Shown here: positions 18,671-27,039 of the stretch, piece after piece
Position numbering within the stretch: position 1 is the first letter of the stretch
Layout: each line of letters begins with the position of its first letter
NCBI GenBank assembly: GCA_019310485.1
Contig: JAFDEF010000044.1
Span: forward strand, 1-34,595
DNA from: Deltaproteobacteria bacterium
Lineage (GTDB): Bacteria; Desulfobacterota; DSM-4660; Desulfatiglandales; HGW-15
Length of the DNA: 34,595 nt
Reading direction: 5' to 3'
Position numbers and translations under genes: made by a program
Notes under the pieces: model-generated
The model's input: only the letters and a program-made list of their open reading frames with translations
Told to the model about the DNA's origin: nothing
The model's database searches: none

Positions 18671-19780
18671 TCAAGGCGCCACTTTTTCTTTCGCCTCTGT
18701 TACGCAGTAAAGTCCTTTTCCGGCCCTTGCGGGTCCAAAGCAGCGGTTATCTGAAATGCACCTGGCTCTTCGCAGGTCTCCGGATGCCCACCGTTTTACC
18801 AGATCCGGTTCACGAATTAGAGGACGGCTCATGGAAACATAATCAGCCACATTGTTCACCACAAGTTCTTCAGCCACATCGAAAGAACGGATTCCTCCAA
18901 CCAGCGCAATCGGGATTTGAAGCACTTTTTTGAAGGCTTCAGCCCCCTCTTTGAAATAAGCTTCTCTTTCTTGAGATTTTATATCCGGCCGTGAAGGGTT
19001 TAGCTTTCCGGACACAAGTGTACCCCCACTTAATTCAATGAGATCAATTCCCTCTTCCTCAAGCATTGCCCCTACCTTCACCGAGGCGTTCAAAGAGAGG
19101 CCCCCTTGCAGATAATCCTGGGTGTTCATTTTTATGAGTACGGCAAAATCTTCGCCTACAGCTCCCCTCACGCTTTCCACGACTTCGCGCAGCATTCGTG
19201 CGCGTTTCTCCAGTGATCCGCCGTAAGCATCCCTTCGCTTGTTAAAAAGGGGTGAGAGGGACTGGCTCAACAGGTATCCGTGTGCCGCATGGATCTGTAC
19301 TCCATCGAAGCCTGCTTTTTTCGCTCTAAAGGCAGCCTTGGAGAAAGCATCAACAATCTCGCGGATATTCTCTTTGCTCATCACTTTAGGAGTTGTTTTG
19401 ACAAAGCCTTCTACCTTGGAAAAGGCAACAGGCTGTTCTCCAGTGAGTTCAGGCCTCGCAAATATGCCTGCATGTGCAATTTGAAGAACTATTCTCCCCC
19501 CCTCTTCATGCACGGCCCTGGCCATATCCTGCAAGCCTTCAACCAGCGAGTCATCGTATACCCCTAGTTGCCATGGTCCTGCCTGCCCTTCCCGTCTCAC
19601 GTAGGCATGGCTTGTAATAATCAAACCCACCCCTCCTTTTGCAAGCCGCACTACAAAGTCTATCAGTTGAGGAGTACATGCTCCTTCATCAGTTGCCATA
19701 CCTTCCCATGTGGCAGAGCGAATAAAGCGATTACTGAGCTTCATTCCTTTGATGTAAGTAGTTTCAAATAGCTCTGGCAT
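18671..19780 (-). CDS. NADH:flavin oxidoreductase (Old Yellow Enzyme family)
   Basis: A 369-residue FMN-dependent TIM-barrel protein. LSNRFIRSATWEG near residue 16, QIAHAG near 101, the catalytic pair in GVQIHAAHGYLLSQSLSPLFNKR near 160-180 and the phosphate-binding segment VGGIRSF near 300 are all present. The C-terminus ends in a cysteine-containing stretch (CISDNRCFGPARAG), but the Fe-S and second flavin domains of 2,4-dienoyl-CoA reductase-like enzymes are absent. Members reduce activated C=C bonds of enones or enoates; the substrate here is unknown. A strong GGGAGGA precedes the ATG. It is followed, 99 bp away, by the YihY gene on the same strand. Confidence 0.94.
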   Translation of the reverse strand: MPELFETTYIKGMKLSNRFIRSATWEGMATDEGACTPQLIDFVVRLAKGGVGLIITSHAYVRREGQAGPWQLGVYDDSLVEGLQDMARAVHEEGGRIVLQIAHAGIFARPELTGEQPVAFSKVEGFVKTTPKVMSKENIREIVDAFSKAAFRAKKAGFDGVQIHAAHGYLLSQSLSPLFNKRRDAYGGSLEKRARMLREVVESVRGAVGEDFAVLIKMNTQDYLQGGLSLNASVKVGAMLEEEGIDLIELSGGTLVSGKLNPSRPDIKSQEREAYFKEGAEAFKKVLQIPIALVGGIRSFDVAEELVVNNVADYVSMSRPLIREPDLVKRWASGDLRRARCISDNRCFGPARAGKGLYCVTEAKEKVAP

Positions 19781-19899
19781 CGTTCCTCCCTCTCAGATCT
19801 AACAGTTGACGGGTGTCATCAAAAGCATAAGAGAATATGTCCGGGGATGGCACCTCCTGCGATCATGGAACCTTTCGCCCCGATTCGTTTTCCTCTCTC

Positions 19900-21306
19900 T
19901 TATCTTTTCTCCCTAATTCTCGCGTACTTCACTGCCAGGCCTATAGCCTTGATGCATGTTTCCGGCTCCTCAAAGACCGGAAAGCCCATTTCTTCGATCT
20001 GCGATCTAAGCTCGGCAATCAACTGAGGGTCAGGCCCATAGATCCATGTGGCCACAGGCTTATCAAAGCGTTCTTTTACAAGCTCGTAAGCTTCGATGTA
20101 CCTTCCAAGGATTTCCCTTTTTGGGCTTGCCCAAAGTACACTGAATAAAGCATGTATGTTTGGATCCCCCAACACAATCTCAAGGATCCTGGGGTATTGA
20201 TCAAATGCGTCCTTCAACGCAGCCATCATTGGGCCCATATCCACAGGCATGCGCCCCAGTCCTGGAAAAATGTCTTCAAGCATACCTGCTGTTTCCAAAG
20301 TGAATTCAGCCAGCCTAAGCCTATGCCTTGCTGCTTCATCAATAGCCAGCGCAGCTATTCCACCGGTAAAACTCATAATCCCGACTTGGTTTCCAGAAGG
20401 CAGGGATTGAGATGCAAAAATTTTTGGCATCTTGAAAAGCTCTTCAAAGTTGTCGAGTCGCAAAATGCCTGCCTGGTTGCAAACCGCCTGAAAAACCTTA
20501 TCATCGATGGCCATGGCCCCCGTGTGTGAAAAAGTAGCCATTGCACCTTCTTTTGTTGCTCCTGACTTTACCACGAGAAAGGGCTTTTGAGGGGTCACCC
20601 TCTTCGATATTTTCAAGAAACTTTGCCCATCATGGATGCTCTCCAGGTACATGCTGATCACATGGGTATGCGGGTCATTTTCAAGGTATTCGAGCATGTC
20701 GCATTCATTCAGGTCGCATTTGTTACCAAAATCGCATATCTTGCTAACCCCAAAGCCAAGCACAGGATAAGGGAATGCCTGAGGATTAATCATCCCGGTT
20801 TGTGCGCAAATCGCAACCGGCCCTTCCCTGAGCTTATAGTACCCTGCTTCATAAGGGCAGGGGTTAAAGCCGTTTGAAGTGTTCACCACTCCAGCCGTAT
20901 TCGGCCCTATTATCCGCACACCCCTCGCTCTGGCGATCTTGACGAGCTCGTCTTGGAGACGGGCTCCTTCCCGATCCCTCTCAGCAAAGCCATCTGATAC
21001 AACGACAATCGCCCTGACCCCTTTTTCAGCACATTCCTCCACGACTTTTGCCACTGATCTCGCATTAATTAAGATCATAGCAAAATCAACGTGCTCCGGA
21101 ACATCTTTTATGGAGGCATAAACCTTCAGCCCGCGCGCTTTCCTGTAAGCGGGGTTTACCGGATAAATTCTGCCTTTGTAACCTGCCCCCATCAGGGATT
21201 TTATGATTACGTGCCCCCCAAAGAACCCCTCCCGGAAAGAGCCTATAATGGCAATTGCTTGTGGCTCAAAAAAACATGATAAATCCTTCTTATGATGATG
21301 GCTCAT
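19900..21306 (-). CDS. NDP-forming acyl-CoA synthetase, alpha subunit (CoA-binding)
   Basis: A 468-residue protein with the CoA-binding domain (AIAIIGSFREGFFGGHVIIKSL near residue 16, VNPAYRK, GPNTAGVVN near 140) and two succinyl-CoA-ligase-like domains. The phosphohistidine loop is seen in SGATKEGAMATFSHTGAMA near 255-273. Such subunits convert acyl-CoA plus NDP and phosphate to acid, CoA and NTP together with an ATP-grasp beta subunit, which is not encoded nearby. The ATG at 21306 has GAGGAG at good spacing and is preferred to a GTG at 21324. It could recover energy from acyl-CoA made by the 2-oxoacid oxidoreductase, but the genes are not adjacent and this is inference. Confidence 0.9.
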   Translation of the reverse strand: MSHHHKKDLSCFFEPQAIAIIGSFREGFFGGHVIIKSLMGAGYKGRIYPVNPAYRKARGLKVYASIKDVPEHVDFAMILINARSVAKVVEECAEKGVRAIVVVSDGFAERDREGARLQDELVKIARARGVRIIGPNTAGVVNTSNGFNPCPYEAGYYKLREGPVAICAQTGMINPQAFPYPVLGFGVSKICDFGNKCDLNECDMLEYLENDPHTHVISMYLESIHDGQSFLKISKRVTPQKPFLVVKSGATKEGAMATFSHTGAMAIDDKVFQAVCNQAGILRLDNFEELFKMPKIFASQSLPSGNQVGIMSFTGGIAALAIDEAARHRLRLAEFTLETAGMLEDIFPGLGRMPVDMGPMMAALKDAFDQYPRILEIVLGDPNIHALFSVLWASPKREILGRYIEAYELVKERFDKPVATWIYGPDPQLIAELRSQIEEMGFPVFEEPETCIKAIGLAVKYARIREKR

Positions 21307-21345
21307 CGAATCTTCTCCTCGCACTAAAGGTCCCTTCCGCTCATT

Positions 21346-22278
21346 TTAATATAGCTCTCTAATCTTGATAGCTCTCCCCACTCCAACATCAATGAAGTGA
21401 TCCTCATATGCATCTTCAAACATGGCCCTCGCACTGTCTCCTGAGCAGTGACATGGACCCACGTACCGAACGCCCAGGTCCTTGAACTTCGAGATAATCG
21501 CCTCAAGTTCGTGGGGTGCGGCACCACCAAGGTGAAACCCGCCCATAACGAGAAGAACTCTCTGTTTTGTCAGGGCCTTTGCCATGCTAATAATCTTTAC
21601 AATGCCGGGATGAGCACAGCCTGTTATAACTATGGTTCCCTTCTTCGATAGCAGCAGAAGGGATTGCTCTCTGATAGAGACCCCCATTTCTCCTGTGGAG
21701 TATGCCTTTTCAATAATCTTAACAGGTCCCGTCACCGGCACCACTTTGGCTCCGTACGATTTGATTCCCTGCTTGAAGTTAGCAGGAAATGATTGAGGCA
21801 AATAGACTGTTACCCTTGGGTTGGCTTGTAGAAAGGCCTCCAACCCCCCGGTATGATCCCCGTGTATGTGGGAGAGCACCACGGTGTCTACCTGTTCAGG
21901 ACTAACCCCCATCTTTTCCATGTTTCGCATAAGTACTGAACCAGAGCCTCCGGTGTCAAAAAGAATATCCTTTTCAAGGCCCTTTACCAGGCAGGAAAAA
22001 CCCCACCCTGTCTTAAGATCCCTCCTGTATGCGTTGTTGTCATAAAGAACCAGGATTTCCATTCTATTTTCTCCACAATCACCTTTCGCCAAAACTGAAC
22101 CTGGCCCCTGCCCCCCAAAAGAGCCCACAGCCGCTATCATGGAAGCAATTATTGCGACCACCAGGTAGGCTATCAGAATCATTTTCAGCTCTTCCACGGC
22201 CTGATGCAAACCCTTCCACCTGGGGTGATGGGGAGAATTAATGGTCGCATCCCCTTCATTGGACAAATGGCTTGTCAT
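21346..22278 (-). CDS. metallo-beta-lactamase fold protein with N-terminal membrane segment
   Basis: A 310-residue protein. A hydrophobic stretch at about residues 33-52 (LIAYLVVAIIASMIAAVG) suggests a signal anchor. The hydrolase domain follows, with FDTGGSG, the metal motif SHIHGDHTGG near 142, TGCAHPG near 222, and GGFHLGGA with GPCHCSGD near 250-285. This set matches the subfamily annotated as dihydropterin ribofuranosylaminobenzene phosphate synthase-like, mostly uncharacterised in bacteria. The first ATG at 22278 lacks a clear ribosome site; an internal ATG just before the hydrophobic segment is an alternative start. The gene ends 39 bp before the acyl-CoA synthetase start. Confidence 0.88.
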   Translation of the reverse strand: MTSHLSNEGDATINSPHHPRWKGLHQAVEELKMILIAYLVVAIIASMIAAVGSFGGQGPGSVLAKGDCGENRMEILVLYDNNAYRRDLKTGWGFSCLVKGLEKDILFDTGGSGSVLMRNMEKMGVSPEQVDTVVLSHIHGDHTGGLEAFLQANPRVTVYLPQSFPANFKQGIKSYGAKVVPVTGPVKIIEKAYSTGEMGVSIREQSLLLLSKKGTIVITGCAHPGIVKIISMAKALTKQRVLLVMGGFHLGGAAPHELEAIISKFKDLGVRYVGPCHCSGDSARAMFEDAYEDHFIDVGVGRAIKIRELY

Positions 22279-22622
22279 AAGTCAAGGACTTTACCCCGTA
22301 GGAATGGGCCGTGCGGGAGCACGGGGATGGTAGATAAAGTTTTTGCGCTTTTTCGCACGGGGTTCAATGCCCCGTGCGAAATTCCACAAGGTTTACTTAT
22401 CTTTATTCCGAATACTTATTGAATGTAAGTTTATTCTTCCATATAATGCTTCCGGCACCTCCTCTACGTCTTATATTCCCTGTTTTTCGGCTTTAGCATA
22501 GCATAAGTTCTCTGCATTGGCTACGCTACCGGGGCTGCCTTTTCAGCCAGAGCCAGCGCTTGGCAGAATACAGAAATTTTGTATACTGTCAATGGCTGTC
22601 AACAATTTTTCAGGAGGGCAGG
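22279..22622. other. intergenic region with two related GTGC/GCAC hairpins
   Basis: This 344-bp divergent spacer contains a 6-bp stem at 22309-22324 (CCGTGC, loop GGGA, GCACGG) and an 11-bp perfect stem at 22352-22380. The rest shows no gene, RNA or promoter I can support. The ribosome site of the ferredoxin gene (AGGAGGG at 22612-22618) lies at its right end. Confidence 0.6.
22352..22380. repeat. 11-bp perfect inverted repeat
   Basis: TTCGCACGGGG (22352-22362) and CCCCGTGCGAA (22370-22380) are perfect inverted copies with a 7-nt loop. No T-run follows on either strand. The smaller hairpin at 22309-22324 shares the GTGCGGG/CACGGGG vocabulary, so the pair resembles a repetitive extragenic palindromic element rather than a terminator. 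Confidence 0.75.
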
Positions 22623-22877
22623 ATGGCTTTTCAGCATGTGTACTTTAATGAAGAGATATGTGACGGATGTGGAAAATGTGTGGAGATTTGTATGTGCGAT
22701 GCGTTTGTAAGAAATCCTGAAAAGGGAAAACCACCAATTATGAAATACCCTGAAGAATGTTGGTTCTGCGGTTGCTGCATCAGCCACTGCCCACATGGTG
22801 AAGACGGCGCGATCCAGATTGTTACCCCCTTCATGATGAGGGGCGGCTTCAAGAGAACCGGACCGAGGAGGAGATAA
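22623..22877 (+). CDS. 2[4Fe-4S] ferredoxin-like protein (AprB-like partner of a flavoprotein)
   Basis: An 84-residue protein with two full cluster motifs, CDGCGKCVEIC (about residues 13-23) and CWFCGCCISHCP (about 42-53), and a basic C-terminal tail. This resembles the Fe-S subunits encoded beside AprA-like or fumarate-reductase-like flavoproteins. The ATG at 22623 has AGGAGGG upstream. Its stop overlaps the start of the following flavoprotein in a TAATG junction, so the two were once co-translated as a two-subunit oxidoreductase. The gene itself looks intact although its partner is destroyed. Confidence 0.9.
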   Translation: MAFQHVYFNEEICDGCGKCVEICMCDAFVRNPEKGKPPIMKYPEECWFCGCCISHCPHGEDGAIQIVTPFMMRGGFKRTGPRRR

Positions 22878-23500
22878 TGGTTGAATTAGAGGTCATTCCG
22901 ATTGTGCCAACTATAATCCTAACTACGGAGATCCAAGAAACACGGTCCAGCCCGCCGCACGCATTATTGATGGAAAAGGAAAAGTGATCGTGCCCCGAAC
23001 TCAATTTTTTGATTGGCAAAAGCTGGGAAGCTTCAAGTGGACAAGAAAAGAGAGGGAAAAATGGCTGGAAAGCAGAAAGGCTTCAAGGGGTGTCAAGGTT
23101 GGCCTTGTGCACAGGCTTGCCAAGGCAGAGGGGCCTTTTTACCCCGCCCGCAGAAAGCCACGGCTTTAGCCGTGGATGAATGCGGTTAAGGGCGGGCGGG
23201 ATGTCGTACCACTAAGTCCCGCCGATTGCGAAGCAATTCGGCGAGACTACTGGATTTCAGTAAAGGCACTAAAGAGGAACTGCAATATATCGAGTGGTCT
23301 ATCAGCCATGAGGGGAAAGGCACCCAGTTCCTTCGTTATTTCAAAGGAGAAGAAGGGGCAGACTTGAAGGACAACCCTCAAGAATATGCGGGCTACTGGC
23401 CCAGGGAAATATCCGGAACTGCTGCCAAGGGCCTCTGGGTAAGCAAGGACCTTGAAATAGATGCGAGGAACCTTTTCGCGGCAGGAGATGAAGTAGGAGG
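22877..23500 (+). pseudogene. remnant of an AprA-like FAD-dependent oxidoreductase
   Basis: The gene begins correctly at 22877 with MVELEV, coupled to the ferredoxin. The reading frame then jumps within a few codons to an internal segment in another frame (DCANYNPNYGDPRN, then VPRTQFFDWQKL). This continues to GPFY at 23142, is broken by a 107-bp insertion, and resumes at 23250 in another frame with LDFSKGTKEELQYIEW and later NLFAAGDEVGG near 23480-23500, where similarity stops. The FAD-binding N-terminal half and the C-terminus are missing. Family members are about 500-650 residues, so well over half the gene has been lost. It cannot produce a working enzyme. The similarity is to fumarate reductase/adenylylsulfate reductase-type flavoproteins, judged from motifs only. 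Confidence 0.82.
23143..23249 (+). mobile_element. 107-bp palindromic IS200/IS605-type miniature element inside the flavoprotein remnant
   Basis: Removing 23143-23249 restores TAC-CTG-GAT-TTC (YLDF) across the break, so the ends of the insertion can be placed almost exactly. The left junction lies directly 3' of TTAC, the target used by IS608-like elements, and there is no target duplication, as expected for Y1 transposition. Inside are a hairpin CCACGGCT-TT-AGCCGTGG (23158-23175), an enclosing stem CCCGCCCGC (23143-23151) with GCGGGCGGG (23192-23200), and a right-end hairpin around 23221-23242 (GCCGATTGC/GCAATTCGGC). The first hairpin resembles the right ends of IS605-group elements. It encodes no protein. 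Confidence 0.75.
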
Positions 23501-23502
23501 CC

Positions 23503-24584
23503 TTATGTTGAGGGGAAACTGAGGGAAAAGATACTCCCTCCTGAGGAGTAACACTTGGAGAGATCATTAATGAATGGGCAGGACGAAATTCTGCCGGGGC
23601 AAACATCTGAATCCTCGGGCAAGAAGTTGCAGCGCACACTCTCAAAGTTTACTGAAAATCCGTATCTTTCTGAAAAACACTTTACTCTCAGCAAATCTGC
23701 ACCGGTCCCTCCGGCATTAAATTCGTAGGGGTTTCTTGAAGAATAGCCTTGTGTATCCTGCCTTCCTCTACCTTAGCATTGACTTCAACTTTGCCCTCAT
23801 CAGGGGTATTTTCAATAGCGTTTTTAAGCAAACCGCCACAAACTTTTCTAAGGATATTTTTGTCCATCTTGAGGGAAATTCCCCTTTCAAAATTCCTGGC
23901 AATCTCAATTTCCCTTGAAATTTTGCCAAGGCTCCCCGATATTATTGCCACAGGAGTTTTCAGCTCGTGAGAAAGGTGATTAATGACTCTTTCCCGGGCC
24001 TTGTCCAGCATCTTCAGCTCTTGGTAAAGCACTGCATTTTCCAGGGCAATAGCCATATAGGAGGAGATGGACATCAGCAAATCACTATCACGGTCAGTGA
24101 ACCTCCCGGAAACCTTGTTAAGAGCCTGCAGCGCCCCAATGCATTCCCCTTTTCGGTTCATAATCGGTATACATAAGATGTTTCTAGTTCGGAATCCTGA
24201 CCTCTTGTCAATCTCCGAGTAGAAACGGGAATCCTTGTACGCATCATTTAACATCAAGGGAGTTCTGTGCCTGAAAACCCAACCGGCAACGCCCTGGTCC
24301 GCCGGAATGCGTATTTCATTTTTCTTCATGCCGGTTGCAACAAGCGACCACAACTCATCGGTTTTTTTATCATATAGGAACACCGTACTCTGCTGGGATC
24401 CCAGGATCTGATTGGTTTCCAGCATAATCACTTCAAATAAGGCATCAAGATTTATCTCTGATGTGATAATCTGGCCAACCTTGAAAATCTGCTCGTGTTT
24501 TCGGAGCCTGTCCCGTATCAGGCGATCTTCGTTTCTTCGGCCAATGCCTCTTTCTTCAATATATTCATGATCCGATACAGACAT
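23503..24584 (-). pseudogene. GAF-domain histidine kinase, disrupted by two deletions
   Basis: The N-terminal frame (from ATG at 24584) has a GAF domain at about residues 40-190 (LGSQQSTVFLYDK, DQGVAGWVFRH, LQALNKVSGRFTDRD) and an H-box with H206 in NHLSHELKTP. Only about 49 residues separate H206 from N255 of the N-box (LLKNAIENTPDEG) where over 100 are usual, so an internal deletion lies near 23910. After VEEG the frame breaks near 23760. The true C-terminus continues in another frame (QDTQGYSSRNPYEFNAGG, then LLRVKCFSERYGF) to the stop at 23503, and the DxGxG ATP-binding box is missing. The C-terminal tail is cysteine-rich (RCNF, CPGRISSCPF, CYSSGG). It is not functional as a kinase. Confidence 0.85.
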
Positions 24585-25141
24585 GGTGCTTTCACCCCTT
24601 GGTTAGACGAAAGACGCAATAGAGTAGATATAAGTGCATAACCAAAACCAGAGCGTGGATAATCTTTTCTGGTTATGGTTTTGAGTTACTTTCAGGAATG
24701 TTGAGCTTGGTATTTACCTAGGTTGATTGGCATCAGCTTTCCAAATAGGCAATATAGGGAAAGGGGATTGCCATGTCAACGCAAAAATCCGGGGATTTTG
24801 CATGGTTGGCAAAGAGGTCAACGCAAGATGCAATTGTAGTTCGCCGGGGCTGCACATAAGTACCAATTGCGATTGAAGCTGTTTTTCCGTTGAAATTAAT
24901 CCCGTTTCTTTCTAGTCTTTGCTTCAGTGCTTGTGGACATTCGCACCTCAATTTGCCAAATAAACTAGAGGTGCCCAACAGCGCATGACGAATTCCCCTG
25001 CAAGCTGCAATCTGTCGTTGTTTTTAGGATCTTGATTGCTGGCCCGGCGCTGAACGGCATATATCCATGGCAGGGCTTTATACAAACGGGGGGGGATTGG
25101 CATCCACGGAGTATTAGTGACGCGTGCATTGGTACACATCC
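24585..25141. other. intergenic region, no gene recognised
   Basis: This 557-bp spacer separates the start of the broken kinase (-) from the antiporter (+). It holds an imperfect 17-bp inverted repeat at 24637-24683. Two open frames on the minus strand (24733-24978 and 24948-25184) lack ribosome sites and recognisable domains; the second runs antisense into the antiporter gene. I do not call them genes, although remnants of an unknown element cannot be excluded. Confidence 0.5.
24637..24683. promoter_or_regulatory. imperfect 17-bp inverted repeat upstream of the broken kinase
   Basis: CATAACCAAAACCAGAG (24637-24653) and TTCTGGTTATGGTTTTG (24667-24683) are inverted copies matching at 14 of 17 positions with a 13-nt loop. 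It lies about 55 bp upstream of the kinase start codon. It might be an operator or a hairpin in the leader; nothing identifies a cognate regulator. Confidence 0.4.
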
Positions 25142-26851
25142 ATGAATGAGATTCTCTTGCTGGCCGTAGTTCTGGTTCTAGCACTGATTGGGGGCCGGAT
25201 TGCTTCCTTCTTCCGACTCCCGAGGGTCACCGGATACTTATTGACGGGCCTCATTATCGGGCCATCCATAGCAGGCTTTTTGACAAAGCAACACACCGCT
25301 CATTTCAGTTTTATTAGCGAAATCGCACTAGGGATCATTGCTTTTTATATTGGAACGGAATTTGAGAGCAATAAATTCAGGAGGATTAAGAAAACACTAC
25401 CGTTTTTCTCTACAAATGACATACTGGCCACTTTCTTGATCGTTTTCCTTGCCTTGACCATTGCCCTCAAGGGGTCCTTTGTCACCGCTGCCTTGCTTGG
25501 AGTTCTCTCCATAGCAACAGCCCCTGCCGCCACTCTTTTAGTCATAAGAGAATTTGATTCTGAGGGGCCCCTTACAGACCATATCATGGCTCTGGTGGGC
25601 CTGAATAATTTGGTGTGCATTATTGCTTTTCTGATTGGCATGAGTATCATTTCATATGCACCTCAAAGTGCTGCACATGGGGGATCGGCATTTCTCGGTT
25701 CAATTTCAGGGGTTGCTCACGGTATATTTATCCCCTTGATTCTGGGCATGGGAATCGCGCTATTTCTCCACTACTACCTTCGTCGCGGACTTGAACAAAA
25801 TGAACTTCTCTTGGTTTCCCTCGCAGGGATAATGCTCGGGGTGGGGTTATCGCTTTATTTTTCGGTTTCTGCATTGCTCACCAACCTGGCAATGGGCGGT
25901 TTCCTGGTGAATTCATGTGACCGCGCAAAGTTGGCCGTTAAGCGGTTGAGTGAGGTGGATTATCCACTTTATGCGCTGTTTTTCGCATTCGCCGGGGCAA
26001 GTTTTCATATTGAAATGTTAGAGGAGATGGGGCTGGCGGGTGGGATATATATTCTCGGGAGAGCTGTGGGTAAAATGCTTGGGGGCACCCTTGGCAGAAA
26101 ATGGGCCGGAGTAAATGTGCCAAGCGGTATTTATTTGGGCATGGGGCTTTTGCCACAGGCAGGCCTTGCGATCGGCCTTTCTACGTGGGCAGCCAGGGAA
26201 AAGCCTGATGTCGGGGGGGCATTACTTTCAACCATCCTTGCCACAACTGTGGTTTTTGAGGTAGCGGGGCCCATTTTAACCAAGCATAGCCTTGTTAAGG
26301 GTGGAGAGGTTAAAATTGTAAAAATATTGTCATTTGGAACAGTCCGCCATTTGAAATCCGATTTACTTTTGCTGCGAGATCGAATTATGGAAGCCTTCGG
26401 AAAAGCACCTTCTTGTAAGATCGAGCCGCACAAAGGACCTCTCCTTGTCAAGCACCTCATGAGATACCATATTGATACCATACCCCAAGACTCAACATTG
26501 GATAGGGTTTTAAAGATTATGCAAAAGAGCAAATACACCACATTACCTGTCATAGGGAAAAATAACGAATGGATTGGAGTGCTATCACTAAGTTCTATTC
26601 GGGATGTGTTTTTTGACCCACACTTGACTCGCCTCATCATTGCCCGAGATGTAGCTGACAATATTCAAGCAGTGGAGCCTGATGACGATCTGGCTTATGC
26701 CCTGCATCAACTGGAAAGCCAACAGCTACCTTACCTGCCGGTCGTGGAAGCAAAAGGTGGTACTAAGCTGTTTTTAGGAGTGATTCACAGGAGAGACATC
26801 TGCCTGTTTCAGTTTGAAAGTGACCATGAAATAGTGCCCCCTCGCGAATAA
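25142..26851 (+). CDS. CPA2-family cation:proton antiporter with CBS domain pair
   Basis: A 569-residue membrane protein. About 12 transmembrane segments cover residues 1-400 with the CPA2 pattern: FFRLPRVTGYLLTGLIIGP at the N-terminus, IALGIIAFYIGTEFE near 70, and the antiport helix region SIATAPAATLLVIRE near 125. A cytoplasmic tail with two CBS domains follows (LMRYHIDTIPQDSTLDRVLKIM near 440 and ADNIQAVEPDDDLAYALHQLE near 505), which usually bind adenine nucleotides and gate transport. The ion (Na+ or K+) is not evident. The ATG at 25142 is preferred; an in-frame GTG at 25124 adds six residues and neither has a strong ribosome site. Confidence 0.92.
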   Translation: MNEILLLAVVLVLALIGGRIASFFRLPRVTGYLLTGLIIGPSIAGFLTKQHTAHFSFISEIALGIIAFYIGTEFESNKFRRIKKTLPFFSTNDILATFLIVFLALTIALKGSFVTAALLGVLSIATAPAATLLVIREFDSEGPLTDHIMALVGLNNLVCIIAFLIGMSIISYAPQSAAHGGSAFLGSISGVAHGIFIPLILGMGIALFLHYYLRRGLEQNELLLVSLAGIMLGVGLSLYFSVSALLTNLAMGGFLVNSCDRAKLAVKRLSEVDYPLYALFFAFAGASFHIEMLEEMGLAGGIYILGRAVGKMLGGTLGRKWAGVNVPSGIYLGMGLLPQAGLAIGLSTWAAREKPDVGGALLSTILATTVVFEVAGPILTKHSLVKGGEVKIVKILSFGTVRHLKSDLLLLRDRIMEAFGKAPSCKIEPHKGPLLVKHLMRYHIDTIPQDSTLDRVLKIMQKSKYTTLPVIGKNNEWIGVLSLSSIRDVFFDPHLTRLIIARDVADNIQAVEPDDDLAYALHQLESQQLPYLPVVEAKGGTKLFLGVIHRRDICLFQFESDHEIVPPRE

Positions 26852-27039
26852 AAATTGCAAGTGAACAGTTGAAAAGGGAATACTGCTAAGAAGCCCCCGA
26901 CAAATGGCGAAGGTAAACATGGATTTTTCTGGATTGCTTTTTTTGTTCAACCTGGCAATATTGTACACATTAAACGGTTTATAATTAACCTTTTATGGGT
27001 AAGAGGTTCGATAAGCCAGACTCTGAGATAAGGAAAAAA

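Noticed and set aside
23571..23729. Plus-strand ATG frame after the flavoprotein remnant
   Set aside because: The opposite strand encodes the recognisable C-terminus of the broken histidine kinase, so this frame is its antisense shadow.
25124..25141. GTG start for the antiporter gene
   Set aside because: It adds only six unconserved-looking residues and has no better ribosome site than the ATG at 25142.
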